NCBI GenBank assembly: GCA_905178155.1
Contig: CAJINV010000004.1
Location: 9,586,625-9,650,624 of the forward strand
Direction of reading: 5' to 3'
Source of the DNA: Amoebophrya sp. A120
Taxonomy: Eukaryota; Sar; Dinophyceae; Syndiniales; Amoebophryaceae
Length of the DNA stretch: 64,000 nucleotides
Shown: one piece after another, positions 29,901 through 37,435 of the stretch
Numbering within the stretch: position 1 is the stretch's first letter
Layout: each line of letters opens with the position of its first letter
Notes under the pieces: generated by a model
What the model was told of the DNA's origin: nothing
The model's input: the letters and a program-made list of their open reading frames with translations, nothing else
The model's database searches: none
Translations under genes and position numbers: made by a program

Positions 29901-30937
29901 TGAACATGAAGAATTTGAGGCTGGGGCTGCAGATCCGGCAGCCGCAGGAGGACACGCTGCTGTTCTGGATCATGAGTGATTACGCAAGAGTGTCCGTTAT
30001 GGGCCCGGACGAGGAAGATTTAGACTTGATGGACCGGCTCGGGAAGGACGAGGCCACCGTGATTGACGAAGATCGGGAGCGGTTTCTGGACATTTGCGAA
30101 AAGCTCCAAGCCATGAACGGCCGACGGGTTTCGCAGGAGGGGTGGTACGAAACGCTCCGGGCGCAGGTGGTGGAGTGCCAGCTACGCCCCACGGAGACGC
30201 TGGACGGGTTGCTGCAGGTAACCGAACCCTGCCCGAACAAGTGCGGGATGCGGATCGACAAGCTCTACTTGGCCAGGAGGAGATTGCACTTGTACCAGGA
30301 GTGCAACGTGCAGGCGGCGAAAAACATGCTGTCCGCGGCGATTCTGCGCAGTACAACCAGTGGAACAAACAGTACTGGAAATAAAATGAACGCGGCGCCG
30401 GTGATCTGCCCCCCGGCAACCTCCGAGTCGGTCCGGCAGCAGATCAAGCAGCAGTTGCCAAACCCACCGCTCTATGCATTGCAAATATGTCTGGGTCTGG
30501 ATGAGTGGAAGATTTGTCATGCACATTTTGCGTGACTCATAAATCTGTGATGCATGCCGTAGCATGACAGGTCGTTTTGTGAGGGCTTCCTAATGTTGCC
30601 TATACCGCATGAGAAATATCCCCTACTCGTAGCAGCTAATAGAATCCTGTTTCTGCCCATGCAATACAGATTTTTTCAGAATCGAAAGGCAGCATCACAA
30701 GTTCGCATCCGTCCAGATTCAGACCCAGACAGTTTTGCATTTGATACGCTCTACCCCCTGACGACCGAGCAGGAGATGCTGGCGGCAGCGACGGTGTTGC
30801 AGCAAAACGCGATGAATCGGCAACGGGAGGAGGAGTTTCTGCTGTATCGGAAGGAGCAGGAGACGCAGCGGCAGGTGTTCAAATCCACCCGGTTCGAGGA
30901 CGAGGAGGACGAGGTGGAGCCGATCTATTACAACTAG
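20988..30937 (+). CDS. Large hypothetical protein, ~1,048 aa, 29 exons, 26 introners
   Basis: Exons: 20988-21594, 21861-21926, 22064-22103, 22376-22463, 22728-22761, 23078-23106, 23335-23363, 23646-23741, 23983-24061, 24347-24451, 24721-24917, 25140-25194, 25446-25477, 25718-25756, 26024-26107, 26392-26439, 26597-26650, 26919-26974, 27252-27315, 27445-27530, 27746-27800, 28058-28138, 28398-28569, 28730-28764, 29043-29091, 29248-29295, 29557-29598, 29883-30472, 30752-30937. All joins keep frame except exon 2 to 3, which needs one extra base. I do not recognise the family. Visible parts are a basic KKKKR patch near residue 165, two Cys pairs in the middle (FCLNC; YLCPSHC), and near the C terminus a CPNKCG...HLYQEC pattern like a TRAF-type zinc finger, then a Gln/Glu/Arg-rich charged tail. 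Two ordinary GT-AG introns remain. Several exons are only 29-40 nt. Confidence 0.75.
21595..21855. mobile_element. Introner, family A (261 bp)
   Basis: TSD CTCCA at 21590-21594 and 21856-21860. The interior is the reverse complement of the copy at 24062. Join restores DGLTS-MASVHLHS. Confidence 0.92.
21927..22058. mobile_element. Introner, family E (132 bp)
   Basis: TSD GGATC at 21922-21926 and 22059-22063. Arms TACTCCCGGAAAACTAAG and CTTAGTTTTCAGGGAATA. A cut exactly at the TSD shifts the frame by one base; keeping one extra G at the join restores it. A TTTTCAG inside the right arm could also serve as an acceptor. Confidence 0.8.
22104..22370. mobile_element. Introner, family D (267 bp)
   Basis: TSD TTGAC at 22099-22103 and 22371-22375. 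Arms carry TTCTCAACTGTTACATTC and its complement; ends TATGGC / GCCATA. Confidence 0.92.
22464..22722. mobile_element. Introner, family A (259 bp)
   Basis: TSD TCCGT at 22459-22463 and 22723-22727. Left end TATGGATTGC; right end CTTCATT, so the last base differs from the usual ATA. Join RFP-LSSYNSED. Confidence 0.88.
22762..23072. mobile_element. Introner, family F (311 bp)
   Basis: TSD TTTGA at 22757-22761 and 23073-23077. Arms TATGAAAAGG..CCCCATATC and GATATGGGG..CCTTTCGATA. Join SEDRFF-EEAKDYR. Confidence 0.92.
23107..23329. mobile_element. Introner, family C (223 bp)
   Basis: TSD GCGGA at 23102-23106 and 23330-23334. The exon between this and the previous element is 29 nt. Confidence 0.92.
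23364..23640. mobile_element. Introner, family A (277 bp)
   Basis: TSD AACCG / AACCC at 23359-23363 and 23641-23645. Left end mutated to TACCAACTGC. Either TSD copy encodes the same residues. Confidence 0.87.
23742..23982 (+). other. Canonical GT-AG spliceosomal intron
   Basis: Donor GTAGGA after GTGCCG, acceptor TACTCAG, AT-rich interior, no TIR. Phase 0 join CVP-VMRVSHDR. Confidence 0.75.
24062..24341. mobile_element. Introner, family A (280 bp)
   Basis: Flanks CTACG (24057-24061) and GTACG (24342-24346), four of five matching. Join CPY-VCDGVMLGATR. Confidence 0.88.
24452..24715. mobile_element. Introner, family A (264 bp)
   Basis: Flanks CTCCC (24447-24451) and CTCTC (24716-24720). The interior is the reverse complement of the 28139 copy. 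The right arm has a small insertion (GATTTTTG). Confidence 0.88.
24918..25134. mobile_element. Introner, family C (217 bp), diverged left arm
   Basis: Flanks AAAAT (24913-24917) and AAAAG (25135-25139). Left end TATGAAAATGCGCAAGAACT, right end GTGCACTGTTATA. Join LPGE(N/K)LPKFKTSGEF. Confidence 0.85.
25195..25440. mobile_element. Introner, family D (246 bp)
   Basis: TSD GAGCA at 25190-25194 and 25441-25445. Near-perfect long arms beginning TATGGCGTTCTCAAACG. Confidence 0.93.
25478..25712. mobile_element. Introner, family D, diverged (235 bp)
   Basis: Flanks TGTGG (25473-25477) and TGCGG (25713-25717). Starts TATGGGACACTCAAACG; right end ACA instead of ATA. The exon to the previous element is 32 nt. 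Confidence 0.82.
25757..26018. mobile_element. Introner, family A (262 bp)
   Basis: TSD CGTTT at 25752-25756 and 26019-26023. Left end TATGAAATGT, right end ACATTTGATA. Join HTDAF-LQRLMLKHG. Confidence 0.93.
26108..26386. mobile_element. Introner, family G (279 bp)
   Basis: Flanks GAGTG (26103-26107) and GGGTG (26387-26391). Left end mutated to TAACCTGAG; right end CAGAGGATA. Join NCRV-GRKFIHWN. Confidence 0.87.
26440..26591. mobile_element. Introner, family B (152 bp)
   Basis: TSD CGCGC at 26435-26439 and 26592-26596. Left end TATGAAGTGTAAAAG, right end TTGCAGTTCATA. Confidence 0.93.
26651..26913. mobile_element. Introner, family A (263 bp)
   Basis: Flanks ACCCG (26646-26650) and ACCCC (26914-26918). 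Both codings give DPVEEH at the join. Confidence 0.9.
26975..27246. mobile_element. Introner, family A (272 bp)
   Basis: TSD TACAG at 26970-26974 and 27247-27251. Right end CAATGCATA. Join CGQYYS-CSPKSHQ. Confidence 0.93.
27316..27444 (+). other. Canonical GT-AG spliceosomal intron
   Basis: Donor GTATGTGA, pyrimidine tract and acceptor TTTTTCAG. Phase 0 join YMHDL-IDGKIAA. Confidence 0.8.
27531..27740. mobile_element. Introner, family H (210 bp)
   Basis: TSD GTAGA at 27526-27530 and 27741-27745. Arms TATCCCACGA..GTTACAGTTACACA and TGTGTAACTGTATCAC..CGCATA. The only copy of this family in the window. Confidence 0.88.
27801..28052. mobile_element. Introner, family A (252 bp)
   Basis: TSD CAAAC at 27796-27800 and 28053-28057. 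Join DDVAN-STFLKLPSG. Confidence 0.93.
28139..28392. mobile_element. Introner, family A (254 bp)
   Basis: TSD GCCTG at 28134-28138 and 28393-28397. Same interior orientation as the copy at 4902. Join GKIRL-QPKGRDEV. Confidence 0.93.
28570..28724. mobile_element. Introner, family B (155 bp)
   Basis: TSD ACTCG at 28565-28569 and 28725-28729. The interior is in the opposite orientation to the copy at 29092. Confidence 0.93.
28765..29037. mobile_element. Introner, family A (273 bp)
   Basis: TSD TGAAC at 28760-28764 and 29038-29042. Separated from the previous element by a 35-nt exon. Confidence 0.93.
29092..29242. mobile_element. Introner, family B (151 bp)
   Basis: TSD CGGGG at 29087-29091 and 29243-29247. 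Join LKFG-ENISNVRN. Confidence 0.93.
29296..29551. mobile_element. Introner, family A (256 bp)
   Basis: TSD AGAGT at 29291-29295 and 29552-29556. Right end CAATCCATA. Join LLEE-SKNYKPQ. Confidence 0.93.
29599..29877. mobile_element. Introner, family G (279 bp)
   Basis: TSD CACTT at 29594-29598 and 29878-29882. Arms TATCCTGAGTAAAAACGT and the complement ending CTCAGGATA. Join LGTL-SRVLDVN. Confidence 0.93.
30473..30746. mobile_element. Introner, family A with B-type outer end (274 bp)
   Basis: TSD CGCTC at 30468-30472 and 30747-30751. Left end TATGCATTGCAAAT (outer bases as in many B copies) followed by the A subterminal sequence. The right arm has an extra GATTCA. Confidence 0.92.
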
Positions 30938-31840
30938 GGAGGACGTCGAGCAGCTGATGCTTTCTTCACACGACCACTTCAACCTGACGAGAGAAATTTG
31001 ATTTCCAAGAATTATGGCACAGATTGAACAGATTTTCACTTCTATAAATATGACCACTTCAGCTCGATCACAAACACAATCACTTGACAGTTTGTAAGCA
31101 AGAACGCTCAACAGAAGAATGTGAATGGGGTTATGGGTTAGGTTAACTACGAGAGAGGTCACGATGGTACAATGGCGGATGCAGAACCAAGTATTCCTTC
31201 TAGCAAGTGTAACATCTACGATTACGATTATGCACAATTCGAAGTTCAATTTGATCTTTTCTTATTCTTTTCTTGACACGTAAAAACAATCTACCTTTGA
31301 CAATTTCTATAGCATCAATTTCCAGGTTTTGAATCGATCGAGAATAGCAGGAAGGTTCTTCAGCGTTTTGTTTTTAGGTTATTATCAATGTACATTAGTC
31401 GCTTGGATGGTGAGGCATTCTTTCATACTGTACAAAAAAATTTTCGTTTGAGCAATTCACTGGGCAGACGCATTTTAATATCTCTCTGTGTTGGCATTAC
31501 ACTAAAATTTTGTTGGATAAATGAAAACTCGGCGGTGTGTGGCTCGTATTGTTCAGCGGCATTGTTTTCGCCTCTTCTTCAAAGAATGGAAGCGCGAGGA
31601 TCGATTTTTTTTATTGGCGACGTCGAGGAGGTCTCAGATCTCGCATTGGTGTAGTTACCAATCGCAGTAAGCAGATGCCATTGCAGCTCTGTCCTTTTTT
31701 ACTTTGCCTCACAGGCTGACTAAGGAGCTACGATGGGATCGGTTGGTGACGAACGCTTTTTGGTTTTGACGTATCGAAATCCACGCTAATTTTTTAACAA
31801 TCTGCAAGTGGTTTTTCCGTTCGCTGCAAACTATACCATT
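30938..31840. other. Intergenic region
   Basis: About 0.9 kb, T-rich in its second half. No convincing ORF, RNA gene or introner seen; it should contain the promoter of the next gene. Confidence 0.45.
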
Positions 31841-34800
31841 ATGATGTCGGACTTCTGGGAGACCACCTTACCAGCGGAAGTTCTCCTTCCCATCTGTAAA
31901 TTTCTCTGCACGAAAGACATTCTCCACCTGGAGCTCTCCGGCAAATGGTTCAGCCGGGTCCCCTCCGAGGTCCGCCGGCGCATCTGGTACACGAAGGCGG
32001 AGCAGGTTTGCGGTGTGTGGCTGGATTTCTTAAAAGAGAGCGATCTTCATGTCGCTCCTGCATCAAGAATTGCCGCGTTGGTAGGAGCAACTACTTCTCG
32101 GGAAGGAGATTTTCATTTTGGAAACACGTCCTCCTCCACCCGTACATTTCCTTCTCCGCAAATAAAGCTCGAGCAACTGATCGCGAAAGTCGATGAAAGC
32201 GCTTTCAAGTACTTGGCGTTACTGTCCGACCGCCGTTATCCTGTGCAAAAGTATTCTACTCGTATTGCAATCATGCATTGCAAATCTTAAACTTAATCTT
32301 TCTCTTAAGGTGCATCAGCATCACAAATTTCATGTCTCATGCTGAGGGAATTTGTCATGCATTTATACGAGTGCGATACTTTTGCAGTTCATAGCCGTCG
32401 GGTGAACGCAACAAGGAGGGAGGTAGCACTGCAGTTGCATGGAAGCACTTCTACTACGGAGAATGGTGCAGAGGATGTTGACGCAGGAGACGCAAGTCCC
32501 TCGTCATTAAATATCGCCGGCGAGGAAATTCGCTGGTGCGCGGCGGAGGAAGATGAAAATAGACCAACTTCTGGTCGATCAGTCGCACAACAACTCCCAC
32601 ACTCGGTTTTGCTGGAGGAATTTGCGAATGGGCTGGAAGCAAAGCTTGGACGTGCCAAAGTAGTACACGACGACAGCAGAGCAGGTACGAGAGGACCTCC
32701 TGCAGGACCGCTACGACCTTCATCTCCTTGTCCTTCTGAAGTAGATGAAGAAAATGCTACGAACGACGCTATCCGCCGCTCCCTTATCCACACGCTGCGA
32801 TGCCGCGCGATGGAGGTCGCGGCGATGGAAGGGCAGTTTCCCGCGCAGGAGGTGCTGCATTTTTCCCAAGCACTAAAGGACATCTTCACGGTCTACTGCG
32901 ACCCAGCGTTCAATTTGGCCACCGCGTTTGAAGTGACGCAGACAGAAAATATTAGAGCGAACGGGAAAATGAACTACAGAGAAGGACGTGATCGTCTTCA
33001 TGCTGGACACCAGCAAGGAAACGAGAATACTCTCGAGGAAAGCGAGGATGTGAGGACGCAACTAGACCGGCTGCAGTACGAGGTCTCAGAGCCGTGTATT
33101 CTGGAGTGGGTAGACGGACCAGCGTCGATGCCGGTGCAGTTGAAGGTCGGATGTACTGTCCGAGCCGTGTATAGTAACGGCAGCTCGTCATCCAGGCGGA
33201 ACAATACCTGGGAGAGATTCTACGGAGCAAGTGAAGATGCAGCTACTCTAGACGTAGATCTAGAAGCAGACGTTGAAAAATACGAGGAAGAAATACACGG
33301 CACTTCTACGTCGACATGTGGCTCCTTCGAGAAGGAGAGGAAAAAATATGCCGACACTTTTCTGTACCAGGCTTGGAGCTTTCTGCTCCACGATGAAGAA
33401 GACGAGATGGTTGTGAGGCACGTAGCTGGAAACAATTCGACCTTCGCGGACGAGAGCAGCTGCTCGGTTGCAGCTCGAGACAGACACAGACGAAGTTTCG
33501 ATGGCGATGACATATTCTCAGACGAGGATGCTGAAGAGGGTGCGACGTATGAAGACGATGAGAAGAAAGTTGCGGTTCTTCCGGACGGTGATGGGTTGAT
33601 AAATGAAGAGCCGAAAATTGTCCGCCACCAGGTCGACAGTCACAGTTGCTCCGAAACAAACGCAACACTCAGGCGCCAGCGGTGGGAGCGAGAGAAGCTG
33701 GAATTCTCGCAAATCATGTTCGAGCTCTTCTGTAGCAGCGACGAGCCTGACGCGGTCAGCGTGGGCGGGACGAGTGCGACAGACGAAAAGAAGGTTGAGG
33801 AAGATAAAGTTTCAAAAACAGCCACTCCTCGTACACCAGAAGTCGGCATCAATGACGCTGCTGCGATGAGCCCCGCAACAAGGCGCAAAGTACTAGAAGA
33901 AGGTGTCTTCGTCTCACCAAAAAGCCGTTTCTCTTCGCCAGGAGAGAGATCGACACAAGACGAAGTCTTTTGGTCACCGGTTTCCACCAGCAACGCGGAA
34001 GAGCCTCGACTTGAGTCGCCGGAGTCAAAGAACACAGAAGATGACCCTAATAGAAAAGATACGGAGCCTCCTCGCGAAACACTGCCCCAGCCACACGTTG
34101 GTCCTGTTTCATGGGCCGCAACACGAGACGAGCAGGGGGGCCGATCGCCCGTTCTTGCGTCCACTGCAGGAGCGGTAGAGGACGAGGAGGAGGAGGCTCC
34201 TGTGGGGCTTGCTAATAAAAGTAAAACCGAGACGAGTGCAGATTCCGCATCCACCAACAGCAACAATCTTGAAGATATTGACCCTCCCACAACAAGAACC
34301 TCCGACTGCTCTACCACCCGCGCGAGGACCAGCTCGCTTTCAAAGTCCCTGGGCTTCGAAGTTGGCGACGAGAAATCGGTAGAAACGTTTCTCAGCCACG
34401 TGCAGGCGTGCTCGTTCCGCGATAACTTGCTCTCCAGATGCGAACGAAACCTCGAGTTCACGTTCTCCCTCGCACTGGACGAAGGCGGGCAGAGCACCTG
34501 GGCGCGGCACTGGGACCGCCAGGACTGCCAGTACGATGTGTTTCTCCTAGTCTCCGGACGCGGGGCACCACCCGTGGTCGTAGGCCGCCGCGGTCACGCT
34601 CCGGCCGAACGAAGTGGTACTACTAGCTCCTTTGCGGATCACCAAACCTCGATGGAGGCAACGCAACTACCGCGACTGCACATGTTCCACGGCTCGAACT
34701 ACGGTGTGATGCGCGCGTCGAGCCTGTTGACCCAGGAGAGCGGGCTGGTGCGGGTGCAGGTACCGGAATCGCTGCTGTTCCCGAATTCCGTCGCCGGCCG

Positions 34801-35728
34801 GGTGTCCTTTTCGCGGACGGTCTTGCGGTCGAGTGCATTGTTCACGAAAAAGGATTTGGTGGAGGTGCTGCTGGCGGTGAAGCGAAGCGGATTTTCTTGT
34901 TTGCAGCACGATTTTATTGATATTGTGGATTCAGACCAAGACGAAGAAACTAGCAAGCGTGTAGCTTCTCTTGCACCGGCAGCAGACGTCGAACTGGGAG
35001 CTGCAGCAGCAGGTTCTTGCAGTACTCCTTCTAAAAAGCTAGCTGCACGACCAGGAGAGAAGGCTACGACAGATCATGATGCAAACCGCGAAGACACCAC
35101 GATCAGAAAGTTGGTCGATCTCGTTGAGAAACGGAGATGGAGCAGCGCTGCAGTGTCAACATCTGCTGACGACATCGATACAACCACAGCGCGGCCACTT
35201 CCTGCCGTCTCGTCGCTGAAGAAACAGATTTTGCAGCAGGCCATGCGACTACAAACAAGGTGGGAGGAAACGCTGCGGGACAACATTATTCATTCAGGCA
35301 CCAGGAAACGAGGGCGCAAGAGCAAGACCGCGACCGCCGGTGAAGTAGACCGTGCTGACACTACAACTGGAGTTGTGCAAGAAGTCACAGGTGAAGGATC
35401 ATCTATCGCGGCACTCAACATGGATTATACCAGGCCTGCGGTCGTGTCAGAAAGGGACGTCGTGGTGCAAGAGGACCCGAACACCGTCCGTGGTGCTCGC
35501 GGTTTAATACCGCCGGAGGTTCAGGTCGCTGCGAATGTTCCGCAGAACAAAGCAGGGCCATCACCTGAGGTCGTCCAACAAACAAGCGTTCTCCGGGCGC
35601 TGGTCCGCGTCCACGCCCTAAACGCGAGACCGCGCTGGATTCCGCTCGATTTGCAGCCCTTTGTCACCACCGCGAAAGTGGATGATTGGGTGCCGGATAG
35701 CACGACCGATATATTCAGGATGGACTGA
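31841..35728 (+). CDS. F-box-like protein with long acidic low-complexity region, 1,241 aa
   Basis: Exons 31841-32236 and 32399-35728 (1,242 codons with TGA). Tandem ATGs at 31841 and 31844. Residues about 8-45 fit an F-box (LPAEVLLPICKFL, then a hydrophobic Leu/Trp-Phe helix), which would recruit an SCF ubiquitin ligase through Skp1; the match is short and tentative. From about residue 150 the protein is acidic and Ser/Thr/Glu-rich with few hydrophobic stretches, so mostly disordered. An ordered block appears around residues 840-1,000 (FLSHVQACSF..., LHMFHGSNYGVMRASSLL), a candidate substrate-binding region of unknown family. A single family B introner separates the F-box exon from the rest. 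Confidence 0.78.
32237..32393. mobile_element. Introner, family B (157 bp)
   Basis: TSD GCCGT at 32232-32236 and 32394-32398. Ends TATCCTGTGC / CAGTTCATA. Join LSDRR-RVNATRR. Confidence 0.93.
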
Positions 35729-35890
35729 AGATGAAACTGAAGTTTTCGTTGTGCCAAGCGGTTGATGTGTCACTGGTCTTCTGGAGGACGATCTGATGGA
35801 GATGAGCATGAACTTGCTGAACGAAGGTGGTCTACTTCGACCGCCCTCGTTGGCGAGACGAATCATGAAACGCTGGGCATTTTTGGAGGT

Positions 35891-36296
35891 AATAAAAATA
35901 AAATTTTGGAATTTCGCGGATTTGTGTTCACAATAAAAATAAAATTTTCAAATTTCGCGGATTTTGAGACAAAAGCAGTGCGGACCCTCTAGAATTTAGG
36001 GCATAACACAGTCTCCAGTATTGTCCTGCTCGTCTTTATTAATTTTGAGTGCCGGACATGCAATAAAAATAAAATTTTAAAATTTCGCGGATTTTGCTCA
36101 CCAATAAAAAATAAAAATTGAAGTTGACAGCCATTCTAAAGGTATTGGCAGTGGTCGCAGTGAGATATATGCATGTAGGTGGTAAGAAAGGTGGTGTATG
36201 ATGCCACGTTGATCCCATGTTGATAGTCAGTCTACCCATTTGCAATTTTCCTTTGTTTGTCCGCAATAAAAATAAAATTTTGAAATTTCGCGGATT
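35891..36296 (+). repeat. Four dispersed copies of a 33-bp AT-rich unit
   Basis: AATAAAAATAAAATTTT followed by one variable base, then AAATTTCGCGGATT (first copy GGAATTTCGCGG), at about 35891-35923, 35932-35964, 36062-36095 and 36265-36296. Spacing is irregular, so this is not a simple tandem array. Confidence 0.85.
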
Positions 36297-36422
36297 GTGT
36301 GACTTTGCAGGCTTTGCCCCAACCCCAGAAACGGCAGCCGAATGGACTGCATTCACGATGGTGTGGCGATTTTCCAGGGTGCCCGAACAGGGCTCCAGAG
36401 TGGTGGGTCGAAAAGTGCTCAA

Positions 36423-36820
36423 TTTGAGGAGCGCCGTTGGCCACGTATTACGATGGCAGAGCGGTTTTCCGGGCCGCCCAAAAGGGAATCAAAACTGTCA
36501 AACCCAAACCCCTCACCGCTCCTCCATTGAGCGCTGGGTTCTGGTCGCTAGCGCCAATGTTGGAGTGATCTTGCGGGGTGCCGTCCGAAAGGGAACCAAA
36601 ATTAGCGGGTCTTCCCGCGCTCCATTTGAGCGCTGCTTTTGGTCGCTAGCGCCAACGGCGGAGTGCTTTTCCGGGCTGCTCAAAATGTGCTCAAAAAGGC
36701 AGGCCAATTCATCGTGTTCCTTTTGAGCGCGGCCTTTGTCTTCCTGCGCCGATGGTCCAACGGTCCTCCGGACTGTCCGAAATGGCCCACCCGGTTTGGC
36801 TCTTGATCGCGGGGCGCGAG
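36423..36820 (+). repeat. Diverged tandem repeat, four ~100-bp units
   Basis: Units begin near TTGAG(G)AGCGC or TTGAGCGC at 36423, 36526, 36625 and 36722 (steps 103, 99, 97). They share GGTCGCTAGCGCCAA, CCGGGC(C/T)G(C/T)CC and AAAGGGAA(C/T)CAAAA blocks. Confidence 0.65.
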
Positions 36821-37435
36821 GGTGGATAATTGGCTCTCCGGGTAGGTAGCTGCCGAAAGGCGTCTATAGACAAGGTTTGGACTGCAGCTCATCGAGTGGT
36901 TGACGCCGTTTGATGTTGACTCGTTCGGATTTACATTGTTTCCTTCTACTTGTTCAGCTTCGCGCTCAACATGTGCACCATCCGACGAGTCGCAGCTGGC
37001 AGTACAGATCTTTCGTCTCATCGCAGCAAGGCCAGCAAGGCGCAAAAGTGTGAGCCGTTTCTTGATGTCACACGATCAATGTTCATGAACTAGAGGTTTA
37101 TACTTCTATTCGTTGTTAGCCGCACTGAAAACCCGAGCCCGACCAAGATCCTGATCGCTTATATATTTTGCGAATTGAAAGAAAACAACAGTCCCGACGT
37201 CAGTATAGGTTTTTGTGCTCCGGTGTCAGAGGCATTTTCGTCGCTCGAGCAGGCAGACTCACTTTCATTTCCCTGTGTTGTTTCCCCACAAGAAGTTTAG
37301 AACTTCTCCTTTGCCAGTACTGTGTAGTCTCGTTTAGTAGTAGTTGTGAACAAGCTTATGTGCCAGTTGTACCAAGAACGGTCTAGTTGAAGAGTTTGAA
37401 TTACAACACCCAACTAAGTAGTACCGTCTTCCAAT

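Larger units (their letters stand above)
35729..37435. other. Intergenic region rich in short repeats
   Basis: About 1.7 kb. It contains four copies of an AT-rich 33-bp unit (35891-36296) and four diverged ~100-bp units (36423-36820). No supported gene. Confidence 0.55.

Noticed and set aside
21595-30746. CRISPR-like array of similar repeats in one region
   Set aside because: Repeats are inverted pairs with TSDs and exon pieces between them, not direct repeats with uniform spacers; the sequence is eukaryotic.
33640-34497. Minus-strand 285-codon Ser-rich frame inside the F-box-like gene
   Set aside because: Antisense shadow produced by biased codon use in a low-complexity region.
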